DNA from: Vibrio sp. SNU_ST1
Lineage (GTDB): Bacteria > Pseudomonadota > Gammaproteobacteria > Enterobacterales > Vibrionaceae
Assembly (NCBI RefSeq): GCF_030563405.1
Contig: NZ_CP130748.1
Location: 2,914,001-2,978,000, forward strand
DNA length: 64,000 bases
Reading direction: 5' to 3'
How positions within the stretch are numbered: the first letter of the stretch is position 1; each line of letters opens with the position of its first letter. Positions 18,594-28,500 of the stretch are shown here, piece by piece. Made by a program: the position numbers and the translations under genes. The notes under the pieces were generated by a model that was not told where the DNA came from, made no database searches, and was given only the letters and a program-made list of their open reading frames with translations.

Positions 18594-18618
18594 TAAAAAA
18601 GGGGCCAATGAGCCCCTT
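18594..18618 (-). terminator. intrinsic terminator of rpe
   Basis: AAGGGGC (18599-18605) pairs with GCCCCTT (18612-18618) around a 6-base loop; on the minus strand the stem runs into TTTTTT. Confidence 0.9.
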
Positions 18619-18646
18619 AATATTCAATCTATCTGTAGTTTTACGA

Positions 18647-19321
18647 TTATGCGTTTACTTTTGCAAGCTCTGCACGCATCTCATCAATCACTTCTTTGTA
18701 ATCTGGTTGATTGAAGATAGCGGAACCTGCAACAAACATGTCTGCGCCCGCTTCTGCGATTTCACGGATATTATCTACCTTCACGCCGCCATCAATTTCA
18801 AGACGGATATCACGGCCTGATTCGTCAATAAGTTTACGAACTGCGCGCAGCTTATCAAGAGTGTGAGGAATGAAAGATTGACCACCGAAGCCTGGGTTCA
18901 CCGACATTAGTAGAATCATATCGACTTTATCTAAGATGTAATCAAGGCAAGAAAGTGGCGTGGCTGGGTTAAGTACGACACCTGCTTTACAGCCGTGTTC
19001 TTTGATTAACTGTAGAGTGCGGTCAACGTGCTCAGACGCTTCAACGTGGAAGGTAATCATTGATGCGCCGGCTTTAGCAAACTCAGGTACGATGCTGTCT
19101 ACTGGCTTAACCATTAGGTGAACATCGATAGGAGCTGTGATGCCGTAGTCTCGCAATGCTTTACAGATCGGTGCACCAAAAGTCAGGTTAGGTACGTAGT
19201 GGTTATCCATCACATCGAAGTGCACAACGTCGGCACCGGCTGCGAGTACTTTTTCAACGTCTTCACCAAGACGAGCAAAATCTGCAGACAAAATCGATGG
19301 AGCGATTAGAAAATCTTTCAT
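18647..19321 (-). CDS. rpe: ribulose-phosphate 3-epimerase
   Basis: 224-residue TIM-barrel enzyme that interconverts ribulose 5-phosphate and xylulose 5-phosphate in the pentose phosphate pathway. The start is the ATG at 19321 ([19 protein letters not shown]) after AAGAGG; an upstream extension to 19402 is unlike the family. Metal and catalytic residues are in [31 protein letters not shown] and [10 protein letters not shown]. It is followed by its own terminator. Confidence 0.97.
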   Translation of the reverse strand: MKDFLIAPSILSADFARLGEDVEKVLAAGADVVHFDVMDNHYVPNLTFGAPICKALRDYGITAPIDVHLMVKPVDSIVPEFAKAGASMITFHVEASEHVDRTLQLIKEHGCKAGVVLNPATPLSCLDYILDKVDMILLMSVNPGFGGQSFIPHTLDKLRAVRKLIDESGRDIRLEIDGGVKVDNIREIAEAGADMFVAGSAIFNQPDYKEVIDEMRAELAKVNA

Positions 19322-19518
19322 ACCAAACCTCTTAAGAGTGAGTAAATTGCGAATATCACCGCCTTGTGACCTCTCATACACAAGTACAAGACTCAATCCC
19401 AAGACTATTTGGTGTGCAATTCTACCTAAGCACCTAAGCAGATCCTAGCAGTTCGAAAGATTAGTTTAAGAAAGTACCCGTGGGTCACTCAATTTAATGA
19501 GTTCGAGGATTATGCTGA

Positions 19519-20370
19519 CTACGACAATTCTGTTGAAGCGGGTTGCTGGTTTTTCTCTTTATGGAAAAGCGCCAGTAACTCATCAACTTTATTGCGCCCT
19601 GCGCCATTACGGCTAATGGTGCGCTTCACCTTTACCACGTTCAGTTCCGCACCATGGTATAAACGACGCGTTAAGGTGGTGTCATGGTTTGAAATCAAGA
19701 CAGGAATATCGCGTTCCATCGCTGCTTTTTCAGCGACATCCGCCAGTGCAGCTTGGTCATCTAAGCTAAAACCATTACCTGCGTAAGAGGTAAAGTTAGC
19801 CGTGTTCGACAGCGGTGCGTATGGAGGATCACAGTAAACCACGCAGCCTTTACGCGCGCGGCTAAAAGTTTCATGGTATCCCTCACAGACGAAGGTGGCT
19901 TTTTTCGCTTTCTCAGCAAAAAACTCTAGCTCGGCTTCAGGGAAGTAAGGTTTTTTATAAGAACCAAACGGAACATTAAAACCACCTTTCTTGTTGTAAC
20001 GACACAAGCCATTGAAGCCAAATCGGTTCATGTACAAGAAAGCTAACGAGCGATACATAACGTTATCTGTACCATTGAACTCAGCGCGAACATCTAAGAA
20101 CACTTCTCTACGGTTATTCTCTGGACAGAACCAACGCTTCGCTTCAGTGATATAGGTTTCAGGATCGGTTTTAAGTAGATTGTATAGGTTGATAAGATCG
20201 GGATTAATATCTGCAAGTAGGTACTGTTCAAAATCAGTATTCAGAAATACTGATCCGGCACCGACAAACGGTTCTACCAATTTACGAGCAGGTGGCAGGT
20301 GACGTTGGATGTCTTCAACTAGGCCATATTTACCACCAGCCCATTTTAGAAAGGCACGCTGCTTTTTCAT
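19519..20370 (-). CDS. dam: DNA adenine methylase Dam
   Basis: 283-residue N6-adenine methyltransferase that modifies GATC. The SAM-binding motif is FLKWAGGKYGL with EPFVGAGSVF (about residues 7-43), and the catalytic DPPY is in YCDPPYAPLS. Sequence is close to E. coli Dam over its whole length. Dam is essential in vibrios because chromosome II replication (RctB) requires GATC methylation. It lies 69 bp after damX and 197 bp before rpe. Confidence 0.98.
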   Translation of the reverse strand: MKKQRAFLKWAGGKYGLVEDIQRHLPPARKLVEPFVGAGSVFLNTDFEQYLLADINPDLINLYNLLKTDPETYITEAKRWFCPENNRREVFLDVRAEFNGTDNVMYRSLAFLYMNRFGFNGLCRYNKKGGFNVPFGSYKKPYFPEAELEFFAEKAKKATFVCEGYHETFSRARKGCVVYCDPPYAPLSNTANFTSYAGNGFSLDDQAALADVAEKAAMERDIPVLISNHDTTLTRRLYHGAELNVVKVKRTISRNGAGRNKVDELLALFHKEKNQQPASTELS

Positions 20371-20439
20371 TTACTGCTCTATCTATCAACTCAAAAATAA
20401 GGCTGCGGAATGTAACATATTTTGAGGCTAAGCTCAGGG

Positions 20440-21957
20440 TTATTTCGCACGTTCTATCTCTCGATGCACTTGATTCATCGATTTTGCCCAAGGTTCCAAC
20501 TGTTGAAGTGGTTTTGATAACGCACTTGCCGCATCTCGCGCCACTTGAATCGTTGGGTAATCTTGATAAGTGATAATAAACCACTTGGTGTCGTTACGAA
20601 GTGTTGGGTAAATACGAACCTTGTTCTCAAGCTCATACTCTTCAATGAAAGATTGTACATCTTCCAATGATGTCATTGCACTCAACTGCAGGGTATAAGC
20701 GCGTGGCGAGATAGCTTGTAGCTCTTCGCGTGCAAATGAGAATGTTATCGTCTTAGTCGGTGGCGTGGACTGTGTTAAGTCAGCTTCTTCATCGACTGAG
20801 GGTTGTGGTTCCACTTTTACTGCATCTGGCTGTGGGCTAATCGCGGCACCTGTATTTTCTTCAACCACAGCTTCAATTGCACTGGTATCAACACTCTCTG
20901 GTTTATCATCAAGTAAGGCGTCAACCACATCAGAGGTGATTACGACACGCTGCTGGTCTTGTTCTACCTGACCAACACTGGCGGTCTCTTCCACCACAAC
21001 CGGCGGCAGAGATGAGCTGTCATCATCAGCACCTTGGTAACTCATGTCAGCTTCGGCTTCAGAATCTAGCGTCCCGTCGACTCCAACTTGCTCGGTAGCA
21101 CTTTCCACTGCCAACGTTGGAATAACCGTCTGTTCAATAGGGGCGATAATAGATTGCGCTTTATCGTCAGGCGTTGGTTGATTAAACATCCACCAATAAC
21201 CACCACCAATAACAACTAACAGCAAGGCTACCACAATCGCAATATTTATAGGTGAACCAATAATAGAACGAATAATAATCCTTTTTTCCACTTTTAAGTC
21301 TCCTAAAGCCATTAGCTCTCCGGGTAGAGGCTGCGCTTTTTTAAATGCATTTCGCACCCGAGATTCTGACTCATCATCGACATATCGAATCACCAGTGAC
21401 TCAAAGAAATGTTCAGCTTCTGGTTGCGAAAGATCATCGATCTCAAGGGCGATAGGTTTGTGCGGCTGACCGTAACTAAGTCGTGTTAATAGCGTGTCTA
21501 GGTGACCAGTTTGCGAGAAGAGAACGATATTGATCGTCCATTGAGGGTTTGATTGAGATTCAAGTACCAACATCCATAATTCTGATACCAGTAGCTCAGA
21601 CAGTCGGTGGGCGTCATCAATGACAATAAGCACATTACACGTATCTCCATCCAGCAACCTAGCAAGGCTATCAGATAAAGAATCATGTTGATTAAAGAGT
21701 GGGTCAGAAACAATCTGACTAAGAATAAGTGCGCGGCGCTGTTGATCGTCTTGGCTTGGGTGACAAAGCAGTAAACACTGATTTTTTTCTGTCGACCATG
21801 CTTCAAGATAACGCTGAGCTAACCAAGATCGGCCAGAACCCGTTTTACCAGCAACATTTACAAAGTTTGAACCAAAGTTAGTTAAAAGCTGTAAACGCTC
21901 TAGCAACTCAACTTGAGACTCTAACTCCAATACTCTTAAATCATGAGCCAAACTCAT
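20440..21957 (-). CDS. damX: cell-division protein DamX (AAA + SPOR)
   Basis: 505-residue inner-membrane septal protein. An N-terminal ATPase-like domain has Walker A AGKTGSGRS (36-44) and Walker B LIVIDDAHRL. One transmembrane helix follows at about 237-258 (AIVVALLLVVIGGGYWW), then an acidic, low-complexity periplasmic linker (260-405), and a C-terminal SPOR domain (about 420-500) that binds denuded septal peptidoglycan. E. coli DamX lacks an intact ATPase motif in my recollection, while vibrio and pseudomonad forms keep one. It sits between aroB and dam, as in enterobacteria. Confidence 0.93.
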   Translation of the reverse strand: MSLAHDLRVLELESQVELLERLQLLTNFGSNFVNVAGKTGSGRSWLAQRYLEAWSTEKNQCLLLCHPSQDDQQRRALILSQIVSDPLFNQHDSLSDSLARLLDGDTCNVLIVIDDAHRLSELLVSELWMLVLESQSNPQWTINIVLFSQTGHLDTLLTRLSYGQPHKPIALEIDDLSQPEAEHFFESLVIRYVDDESESRVRNAFKKAQPLPGELMALGDLKVEKRIIIRSIIGSPINIAIVVALLLVVIGGGYWWMFNQPTPDDKAQSIIAPIEQTVIPTLAVESATEQVGVDGTLDSEAEADMSYQGADDDSSSLPPVVVEETASVGQVEQDQQRVVITSDVVDALLDDKPESVDTSAIEAVVEENTGAAISPQPDAVKVEPQPSVDEEADLTQSTPPTKTITFSFAREELQAISPRAYTLQLSAMTSLEDVQSFIEEYELENKVRIYPTLRNDTKWFIITYQDYPTIQVARDAASALSKPLQQLEPWAKSMNQVHREIERAK

Positions 21958-22036
21958 TGGGGATCCCTACTGATAAGTTCGATCTGTAAAGCGCTACAAT
22001 TGCCTAGCGTTTAGCTAGGCAACCTCACAACCGAAT

Positions 22037-23125
22037 TTAAAGAGTACGGCAGAAATCAATCGCTTGTTTAATGATGTCTTGAGGTACATCAGCAACCACT
22101 TCAGCAGTACCAATACTTGTTGGTAATACCAGACGCAACTGACCAGACAGCACTTTTTTATCGCGCATCATGTGCTTCATAAAGTCTTCAAAAGACATGC
22201 TTTCTGGCGTATGGATTGGTAATTTCGCATTCTTGAGTATAGAAATAATTCGCTCAAGTTGCTGCTGAGAAATCAGTCCCTGTAATTGGGCGGTTTTTGC
22301 TGCCATTACAGTGCCTGACGACACAGCTTCACCATGTAGCCAATTACCATAGCCTAGTTCTGCTTCAATCGCATGACCAAATGTATGACCTAGGTTCAAT
22401 AACGCTCTGATTCCTGACTCTTTTTCATCGATAGCAACCACTTCAGCCTTAATCGTACAACAACGAGCAATCGCGGTAATCAGTGCGTCTTCATCAAGTT
22501 GATACAGTTTCTCTAGATTCTGTTCCAACCAGCCAAAAAAGGCTTCATCGTAAATGATGCCGTATTTGATCACCTCAGCCATGCCCGCTGCAAACTCACG
22601 CTCTGGAAGCGTTGATAAACAGTTGGTATCGATGATCACAGATTTTGGTTGGTAAAAAGCGCCGATCATATTCTTGCCAAGAGGGTGATTCACTGCGGTT
22701 TTACCACCCACAGAAGAATCCACTTGAGAAAGAAGGGTTGTCGGAATTTGAATGAAATCAATACCGCGTTGGTAACAAGAAGCAGCAAAACCAACCAAAT
22801 CACCGATAACACCACCACCTAAAGCAATCACCACCACATCGCGGCTGTAATTTCCTTCAAGCATGTAGCTCATCACTGAATTGAACGTTTCAAGGTTTTT
22901 GTACTGTTCACCATCTGGCAGCTCGAGAAGAGATGTCTGACAGCCGACTTGATCCAATAGCGATAAAATTTTATCAGCATAAAGAGGCGCTACTGTCACA
23001 TTACTGATAACAACAACTTTCTGCTTACCTGATAAAAAAGAAAGGTACGCCGGGTCTTCAAATAACCCGGCGCCAATAGAGATAGGGTAGCTACGCTCAG
23101 CTAGATTGACCGTAATCCGTTCCAT
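22037..23125 (-). CDS. aroB: 3-dehydroquinate synthase
   Basis: 362-residue NAD- and metal-dependent enzyme that cyclises DAHP to 3-dehydroquinate, the second step of the shikimate pathway. NAD-binding segments are DGEQYK and [13 protein letters not shown]; substrate and metal sites include [14 protein letters not shown] and [17 protein letters not shown] precedes the ATG. It is 24 bp after aroK, in the conserved aroK-aroB-damX order. Confidence 0.98.
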   Translation of the reverse strand: MERITVNLAERSYPISIGAGLFEDPAYLSFLSGKQKVVVISNVTVAPLYADKILSLLDQVGCQTSLLELPDGEQYKNLETFNSVMSYMLEGNYSRDVVVIALGGGVIGDLVGFAASCYQRGIDFIQIPTTLLSQVDSSVGGKTAVNHPLGKNMIGAFYQPKSVIIDTNCLSTLPEREFAAGMAEVIKYGIIYDEAFFGWLEQNLEKLYQLDEDALITAIARCCTIKAEVVAIDEKESGIRALLNLGHTFGHAIEAELGYGNWLHGEAVSSGTVMAAKTAQLQGLISQQQLERIISILKNAKLPIHTPESMSFEDFMKHMMRDKKVLSGQLRLVLPTSIGTAEVVADVPQDIIKQAIDFCRTL

Positions 23126-23149
23126 GGGTTTGCTCTCCGAAAAATGAAC

Positions 23150-23668
23150 TTAACGTTCTTCTAGCATTTTTACGATCTGGTTGGCTACCACTTTTGCACT
23201 TTGGTCGTCAGTACGAACTGTGTAGTCCGCCACTTCTTCGTATAGTGCGTTGCGAGATACAGCTAGATCTTCTAGCACATCACGCGGGTTGTCTGTTTGA
23301 AGTAGAGGGCGTTTCTTGTCGCGGTTAGTGCGAGCAAGTTGCTTTTCAATTGTTGTCTCTAGGTATACAACAATGCCTCGTGCAGATAGACGGTTACGGT
23401 TTTCTTTGCTCAGCACTGAACCACCACCTGTCGCAAGAACAATACCTTGTTCTTCTGTCAGATCGTTGATTACAGATTCTTCGCGCTTACGGAAACCATC
23501 TTCGCCCTCAACATCAAAAACCCATGCGATGTCTGCGCCAGTGCGCTCTTCGATCACAGTGTCAGAGTCTAGAAACTCCATATGAAGTTGGGAAGCTAGG
23601 TGTCTACCAATTGTACTTTTGCCGGCGCCCATTGGGCCAACAAGAAAAATATTGCGTTTCTCAGCCAT
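23150..23668 (-). CDS. aroK: shikimate kinase I
   Basis: 172-residue P-loop kinase that phosphorylates shikimate at O3. The P-loop [12 protein letters not shown] is at residues 11-22, the substrate aspartate in LDSDTVIEE, and LATGGGSV the shikimate-binding glycine loop. The ribosome site before the ATG is weak. It follows pilQ after 176 bp that contain inverted repeats, as in the conserved pilQ-aroK-aroB junction. Confidence 0.97.
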   Translation of the reverse strand: MAEKRNIFLVGPMGAGKSTIGRHLASQLHMEFLDSDTVIEERTGADIAWVFDVEGEDGFRKREESVINDLTEEQGIVLATGGGSVLSKENRNRLSARGIVVYLETTIEKQLARTNRDKKRPLLQTDNPRDVLEDLAVSRNALYEEVADYTVRTDDQSAKVVANQIVKMLEER

Positions 23669-23720
23669 GTTTTTAGCAGTAATTTACAACGTTAATTCAA
23701 TGACATCGCCACAAGGTAGG

Positions 23721-23812
23721 TCAGTACAAGTACTGAAATTAAAAGGCCCGTGGCACCGATTCCTCACAGATAATTCGTGATAAGACCCGAAATTATCAAG
23801 GTTAGGTGCCAC
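23721..23812. repeat. cluster of inverted repeats between pilQ and aroK
   Basis: Three inverted repeats: TCAGTAC/GTACTGA (23721-23727, 23730-23736); GTGGCACC/GGTGCCAC (23750-23757, 23805-23812); and inside it GATAATT/AATTATC (23769-23775, 23791-23797). No T-run follows on the minus strand, so it is not a standard terminator. It may be a leader structure for aroK. Confidence 0.6.
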
Positions 23813-23844
23813 TAATGCAACTTTATTTTTAATCTAATTGCTCA

Positions 23845-25563
23845 TTACTGAATCACAACTTTAGGTGTAACAAAAATAAGTAGTTCACTTTTGCCTACAT
23901 TTTCATAGCTACGACGGAACAATGCGCCAAGAACAGGAAGGTCTCCTAACAGTGGAACTTTATCAACTTGACTGCTCACACTGTGTTGAAAAATACCACC
24001 CAACACGACCGTTTCACCATTATTAACAAGCACTTGCGTTCCAATTCTTTGCGTATCAATGGCGACAGCTTCACCGGTGCCGGTTTTCACCACTTGCCCC
24101 GGCCTATCTTGAGTCACGCTTAAATCCAATACCAAGCGATTGTCGGGGGTGATCTGCGGAGTCACCTTGAGACTCAATACCGCTTTCTTAAATGCGACCG
24201 AAGTAGCACCACTTGAAGATGACTCTAAATAAGGAATTTCAGTACCTTGCTCAATATAAGCTGGCTTTTTATTGGTGGTAATTAAACGTGGGCTAGAAAT
24301 AATCTCTGCTTTCGATTCTTGTTGGAGTGCTGACAATTCAAGATCGAGCAAGGTATCAGAGCCCAACTTGGCCACCTGGAACGCAATACTCGACGCGCTC
24401 GGGGAAGTTGCTCCTAAATTAACGTTAAGATAGTCATCAATCAAACTGCTCCCCCCGTTATCATCATACGGCGAAATGGCTGATGGGTGGTTGCCCTCTA
24501 TTGAGCCACCAACGGTGAAGCTTCCGTTGGTTGAAGAAACGCCCCAGCGTACCCCTAACTCATCAAGGTTACCCTCACTGACAGTCACTATGCGAGCTTC
24601 TATCTGTACTTGCTTCACAGGGATATCCAAGGACTCAATGATGCCTCGTATCACTGCTGTATTTTCTTCCAATTCACGGATCAACAGAGAGTTAGTTCGC
24701 TCATCAATGGTAATCGAGCCTCGCTCGGACAACATACTTACCGTCCCTTCCCCACCAATCATGTCGGCAATGTCGGTGGCTTTAGCAAAGTTAATCTTGA
24801 TGATTTCCGACTTGAGTTCACCTAGCTCTTCTTCCAAACGAGATTTCTCTAGCGCTTGTTGCTCTCTAAGGTCGAGCTCAGCTTTAGGTGCCACCAAGAT
24901 AACGTTGCCATCAACACGCTTATCTAGCCCCTTAACTTGCAAGATTATGTCGAGAACTTGCTGCCAAGGCACACCATCTAAACGTAAAGTCAGATTACCC
25001 GTGACTGAATCAGAAACAACGAGATTGAAATCGTTGTAATCAGCAATAAGCTGCAAAACATTACGTACCGGGATATCTTGGAAGTTAATCGATATCACCT
25101 TGCCTTCTTTTTCTAAAACATTTTTCTCTATTGTCACTTCATCAATAGTAGGCCTACTTATCACTACCTCAATAAAGCGACCTTTTAAGTTGTATTCATA
25201 TTGATAGTCACCAGCGATCATTGCCAACAATCGCGTACTGGGCGTTTCCTTATACACCTCAATACCTTCAACTAAGGTCGCGAAGTCCTTCACATCCAGG
25301 AGGTAAAGCTTATCGTCATTCACCTGAGTATTGAGTAACTCGATACTTAAACCTTCCTGAGCACGTTGAACATCCACCACAGCAGTGCTGGTTGCCAATT
25401 CGATAATGATGACGGCGTCTTTCCCCTTGTTGACCCTAAAATCAATATTTTCCAATTGATTTGGCAAGCTCTCGGCATAGCTGAACACGCTAACCACCAA
25501 CATCACAGACACAACTAGGCTTTGTAGCCTTTTGTTTATTGACTTACTTAGTCCTTTAATCAT
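23845..25563 (-). CDS. pilQ: type IV pilus secretin PilQ
   Basis: 572-residue outer-membrane secretin through which type IV pili (in vibrios the competence/MSHA-related Pil system) pass. A signal peptide ends near residue 30 (VSVFSYA). An AMIN-like domain follows (about 33-110), then STN and secretin_N domains (VISINFQDIPVRNVLQLIADY and the KINFAKATDIADMIGG region), and the secretin core with EQGTEIPYL and VVLGGIFQ. It is last of pilMNOPQ. In vibrios the orthologue is required for DNA uptake on chitin; expression is expected to need TfoX/CRP, which cannot be read here. Confidence 0.97.
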   Translation of the reverse strand: MIKGLSKSINKRLQSLVVSVMLVVSVFSYAESLPNQLENIDFRVNKGKDAVIIIELATSTAVVDVQRAQEGLSIELLNTQVNDDKLYLLDVKDFATLVEGIEVYKETPSTRLLAMIAGDYQYEYNLKGRFIEVVISRPTIDEVTIEKNVLEKEGKVISINFQDIPVRNVLQLIADYNDFNLVVSDSVTGNLTLRLDGVPWQQVLDIILQVKGLDKRVDGNVILVAPKAELDLREQQALEKSRLEEELGELKSEIIKINFAKATDIADMIGGEGTVSMLSERGSITIDERTNSLLIRELEENTAVIRGIIESLDIPVKQVQIEARIVTVSEGNLDELGVRWGVSSTNGSFTVGGSIEGNHPSAISPYDDNGGSSLIDDYLNVNLGATSPSASSIAFQVAKLGSDTLLDLELSALQQESKAEIISSPRLITTNKKPAYIEQGTEIPYLESSSSGATSVAFKKAVLSLKVTPQITPDNRLVLDLSVTQDRPGQVVKTGTGEAVAIDTQRIGTQVLVNNGETVVLGGIFQHSVSSQVDKVPLLGDLPVLGALFRRSYENVGKSELLIFVTPKVVIQ

Positions 25564-25598
25564 ATTTACATCTCATATCCACATCATGTGACATTGGT

Positions 25599-26117
25599 TT
25601 ACTTCAGAGCGAGCCTAACGTTGCGCTTATGCCAACAACCTAAACCATCTGGAAGAGTTTCATTAATCTGTACGTACTGGCTCGTCACCTTAGTAACTCG
25701 ACCATTGTTTAAGCCAATAAACTGACCTTTTTTCACATTGACCACGTTCCCTTTTGGGGTTTGTACTAACCCTGAAATGCTTGTTCCACTGCCCATTACG
25801 CCTCTTAAACGCAGCTTACTCAGCGGGTATTTTTCTAACTTGCCAATCCGAGAACGAGCGTTCGGCTGCCAACAGTCTTTCTTCACCAAGGGTTGATTTT
25901 GCACCATGGCTTCTTTAGGAAGTTCAAAGGGAGGACGAAAGGCGTGGCGTTGATAAGTTGCGGCCAAGAACTCCGTTTCTGGGACAAGTTTTTCTACCTC
26001 TTTTCTCGCCTTAGCTTCAACTTGCCTCACAAAATCTTCTAACGAATCCTGATTGGCTTTACAGCCTGAAAGCACAAGCAGTAATAATAGGGAAAAAAGG
26101 ACGCTACTGAATTTCAT
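25599..26117 (-). CDS. pilP: type IV pilus assembly lipoprotein PilP
   Basis: 172-residue inner-membrane lipoprotein that links PilN/PilO to the PilQ secretin. The lipobox LSGC gives a lipidated Cys near residue 19. Two adjacent ATGs are possible (26120 and 26117); the second lies 6 bases after GGAGG, the first only 3, so the second is preferred. The C-terminal beta-domain has LRGVMGSG and VNVKKGQFIGLNNG, typical of PilP. It overlaps the end of pilO, indicating coupled translation. Confidence 0.95.
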   Translation of the reverse strand: MKFSSVLFSLLLLLVLSGCKANQDSLEDFVRQVEAKARKEVEKLVPETEFLAATYQRHAFRPPFELPKEAMVQNQPLVKKDCWQPNARSRIGKLEKYPLSKLRLRGVMGSGTSISGLVQTPKGNVVNVKKGQFIGLNNGRVTKVTSQYVQINETLPDGLGCWHKRNVRLALK

Positions 26118-26733
26118 CATTGACCTCCGATTTAAACTGGTAGGTATAAGCTCGAACCCTGAAGTGCAGCGTGCTACTTTCTTGACTGACTCGCTGCCAA
26201 TTCACGTCATCAAAGCTGATGATGCGCGGCAGCTTAGCAATGGCCGCAGAGAAATCACCAATCTCGTGGTAGTCACCCGTCAGCTCGATGTTGAGCGGTA
26301 AACGATAGAGAAATTCCTTGTTCTGCTTTTGCCCCCAATCAATGCGCGTAAAGGTCAGCGCATTATCCAAACCAAGTTCATTCACTGAGGCCAACATGCT
26401 CGCCAACTCCTTTTGAACGGGCAATTGTTCTAACAGATAGTCGTAGCGGCTGGTTAACTCATCTAATTGGCTCTGGAGTTTAGGTAAAGCTGCAACCTTG
26501 TTCGCTTTTATCCTTAACGTTGCTTTCAAAGTCTGCTCTTGCTGCTTCATCTGCTGCAGTTCATCGTCTAAAGGCAGCACATACAGCCAAGTCCCGACAC
26601 CTTGGATTAATACCATCAGCAACAGAATGACTAACAGTTGAGGCAGCAACGGCCATTCGGTGATCTCATCAGCATCGAGGTCTTGTAAGCTCACACTATT
26701 TTGCCAGCTAATCCTACTTTGAAGGTTAGCCAT
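26104..26733 (-). CDS. pilO: type IV pilus alignment protein PilO
   Basis: 209-residue bitopic inner-membrane protein. A short cytoplasmic tail, one helix at about 31-52 (LPQLLVILLLMVLIQGVGTWLY), a coiled-coil (about 55-105) and a ferredoxin-like periplasmic domain. With PilN and PilP it forms the alignment complex. The ATG overlaps pilN by 8 bp and the end overlaps pilP. Confidence 0.95.
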   Translation of the reverse strand: MANLQSRISWQNSVSLQDLDADEITEWPLLPQLLVILLLMVLIQGVGTWLYVLPLDDELQQMKQQEQTLKATLRIKANKVAALPKLQSQLDELTSRYDYLLEQLPVQKELASMLASVNELGLDNALTFTRIDWGQKQNKEFLYRLPLNIELTGDYHEIGDFSAAIAKLPRIISFDDVNWQRVSQESSTLHFRVRAYTYQFKSEVNDEIQ

Positions 26734-27340
26734 GATTCGCCCCCTTCTCTTTTCTGCTCGCGGTTGCGTTCTCTGCGGTTGTGTTTTCTAAAGAAACAGG
26801 GCTAAACACAAAAGAGACCTTGAAGGTCTGAAACTCTTTATTGAAGCGCTTGCGGTTATGGATAATAGAGTGCATCTCGACCCCTTTTAGAGAATCAGAA
26901 CGCTCTAGGTTATCCAACATCGTGGCGAGACGAGCCGTACTGTCGCTGATACCGGCCATCTCAATCTCCTGACCATTCATCTTTATCTTGTCGACATACA
27001 CCCCTTCAGGAATCAGCTCCGGCATTAGATTCATAAAGTCGGTGGTCTTATTGCGGCCAAGCTGTAAAGACTCAACCACATCAAGTCGAGTCAGAATGGC
27101 TTTGTGCTCTTGTTCCGCGACTTTTAATGACTGAATTTGTCGGTCGAGCTCTGCAATGTATTGATTGAGATAATTGAGGCGAGCTTGCTGTTTGGCTTGT
27201 TGGTCATAAAAATAGTTTCCCACCGCCCATTGCCCAGTAAGCGCGATGATGACGCCAAGAATGACCAGATGGATAAAACGCTTTTTGTGCTGAGCATGAA
27301 TTTCATCGCGCCACGGCAGCAGGTTAATTTGATGCAACAT
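26726..27340 (-). CDS. pilN: type IV pilus alignment protein PilN
   Basis: 204-residue bitopic membrane protein. The start is the ATG at 27340, after GGGAG, giving MLHQINLLPWRDE; INLLPWR is the peptide that binds the cleft of PilM. A longer frame to 27367 would bury this motif. One helix at about 24-42, then a coiled-coil and a periplasmic domain. It overlaps the pilM end by 17 bp and the pilO start by 8 bp. Confidence 0.95.
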   Translation of the reverse strand: MLHQINLLPWRDEIHAQHKKRFIHLVILGVIIALTGQWAVGNYFYDQQAKQQARLNYLNQYIAELDRQIQSLKVAEQEHKAILTRLDVVESLQLGRNKTTDFMNLMPELIPEGVYVDKIKMNGQEIEMAGISDSTARLATMLDNLERSDSLKGVEMHSIIHNRKRFNKEFQTFKVSFVFSPVSLENTTAENATASRKEKGANHG

Positions 27341-28349
27341 GCTTTTCTCCCTGCCACTTGAGCCCACTCATCGCCATACCCGCCGCAATACCAAAGTGTT
27401 GCCAGTCCATAGGTAGTCGGTGTCTCTTCGCTACCTTGTCCTCAAACAGAGACAAGGGATTCAATGGCTCACAGCTCAGCTGAAAATGACGTTCTAGCTC
27501 TTCAATCACCATCGGCGTGCTAGCGCCCTCGCCCATCAGCCAGATCCCAGAGATAGGTTGTTGCGCATTCACTGATGAATAGAGCTGCAATTGACGCTTG
27601 AGCTTTTCAATTAAATGAACAATAAATTGATGGGTATCCTCAGCGCTACCGAACACACTCTCAATATCATCCGGGGCATCAGTGCTACGAAGGTCTTGGG
27701 TACCAAAGGCGATATCTTTGTAAAACGGTGCCGAATCTTGTGGAATAATGCCTAACGACGTTTGGTCAACTCCCACGTCCACCAGCAACCAGTTACCTTT
27801 TTCAGGATAAAGGCGTGAAGCCAACTGCCAAATATTGAGAAGCCCATGCGCCTGCGTATCCACCACAACAGGTTTAAAGCCAGCCTTAGTCAAAGCCCCC
27901 GCTCGACTGTCTACAACTTCCTTACGAGTCGCATATACCTGATAGCTACTTGTCGATCCTTTACCAAATCGTTTGTCTTCCAGCTTTACAAAATCTAAAC
28001 TCAGCTCCTCGATAGGAAAGGGAGATTGATGAGCAAAGGTTTGATAAATAGAAAACTCTTTCTCTCTGTCTTCTAATTCACTCTCTATTTGCAGTACTTT
28101 GCTGATCACCGTGTTATCAGGTACCGAAATAGCGACGTTGCGACAGCCAAAAGGCAGTCCTTTCCTAAGTTCTTTAAGTTTCTTAACAGTTTTCTGATAC
28201 TCCAAAGTATGGTTAGCTGTAAAAATGTCGTCCGAAATCGGCAGCTCTTTGTATCCCACTAGGGCATACAACTCCCCCACGGGTTTTAGGACCACGGCTT
28301 TGATGCTGTGATGATTTATATCTATACCTGTAATTAATGATGGACCCAT
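27324..28349 (-). CDS. pilM: type IV pilus actin-like protein PilM
   Basis: 341-residue cytoplasmic actin-fold ATPase that recruits PilN to build the inner-membrane platform. The start is the ATG at 28349 (MGPSLITGIDINHHSIKAV) after AGGAG; an upstream TTG would add 8 residues. Phosphate-binding segments are GIDINHHSIK (8-17) and LLVDVGVDQTSLGI, and LMGEGAST is near the C-terminal subdomain. First gene of pilMNOPQ, divergent from mrcA across 151 bp, which must hold both promoters. Confidence 0.96.
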   Translation of the reverse strand: MGPSLITGIDINHHSIKAVVLKPVGELYALVGYKELPISDDIFTANHTLEYQKTVKKLKELRKGLPFGCRNVAISVPDNTVISKVLQIESELEDREKEFSIYQTFAHQSPFPIEELSLDFVKLEDKRFGKGSTSSYQVYATRKEVVDSRAGALTKAGFKPVVVDTQAHGLLNIWQLASRLYPEKGNWLLVDVGVDQTSLGIIPQDSAPFYKDIAFGTQDLRSTDAPDDIESVFGSAEDTHQFIVHLIEKLKRQLQLYSSVNAQQPISGIWLMGEGASTPMVIEELERHFQLSCEPLNPLSLFEDKVAKRHRLPMDWQHFGIAAGMAMSGLKWQGEKHVASN

Positions 28350-28500
28350 GTGACCTAGCTCCTGAAGTGCCAAGCATTTCGTTGATTATCTAGGGGTTGT
28401 GATTATTAGTTAAATAAGCGTTAATAAACGAAAGCTAAGTTTTTAGCCTAGAGTACAAGGGTTTGCTGCTTATCAGCCTTAACTAATCAGGGATTATCCG

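Noticed and set aside
24476..25039. 187-codon + strand frame opposite pilQ
   Set aside because: Antisense shadow of pilQ; serine- and threonine-rich composition is that of the reverse frame, with no ribosome site or known domain.
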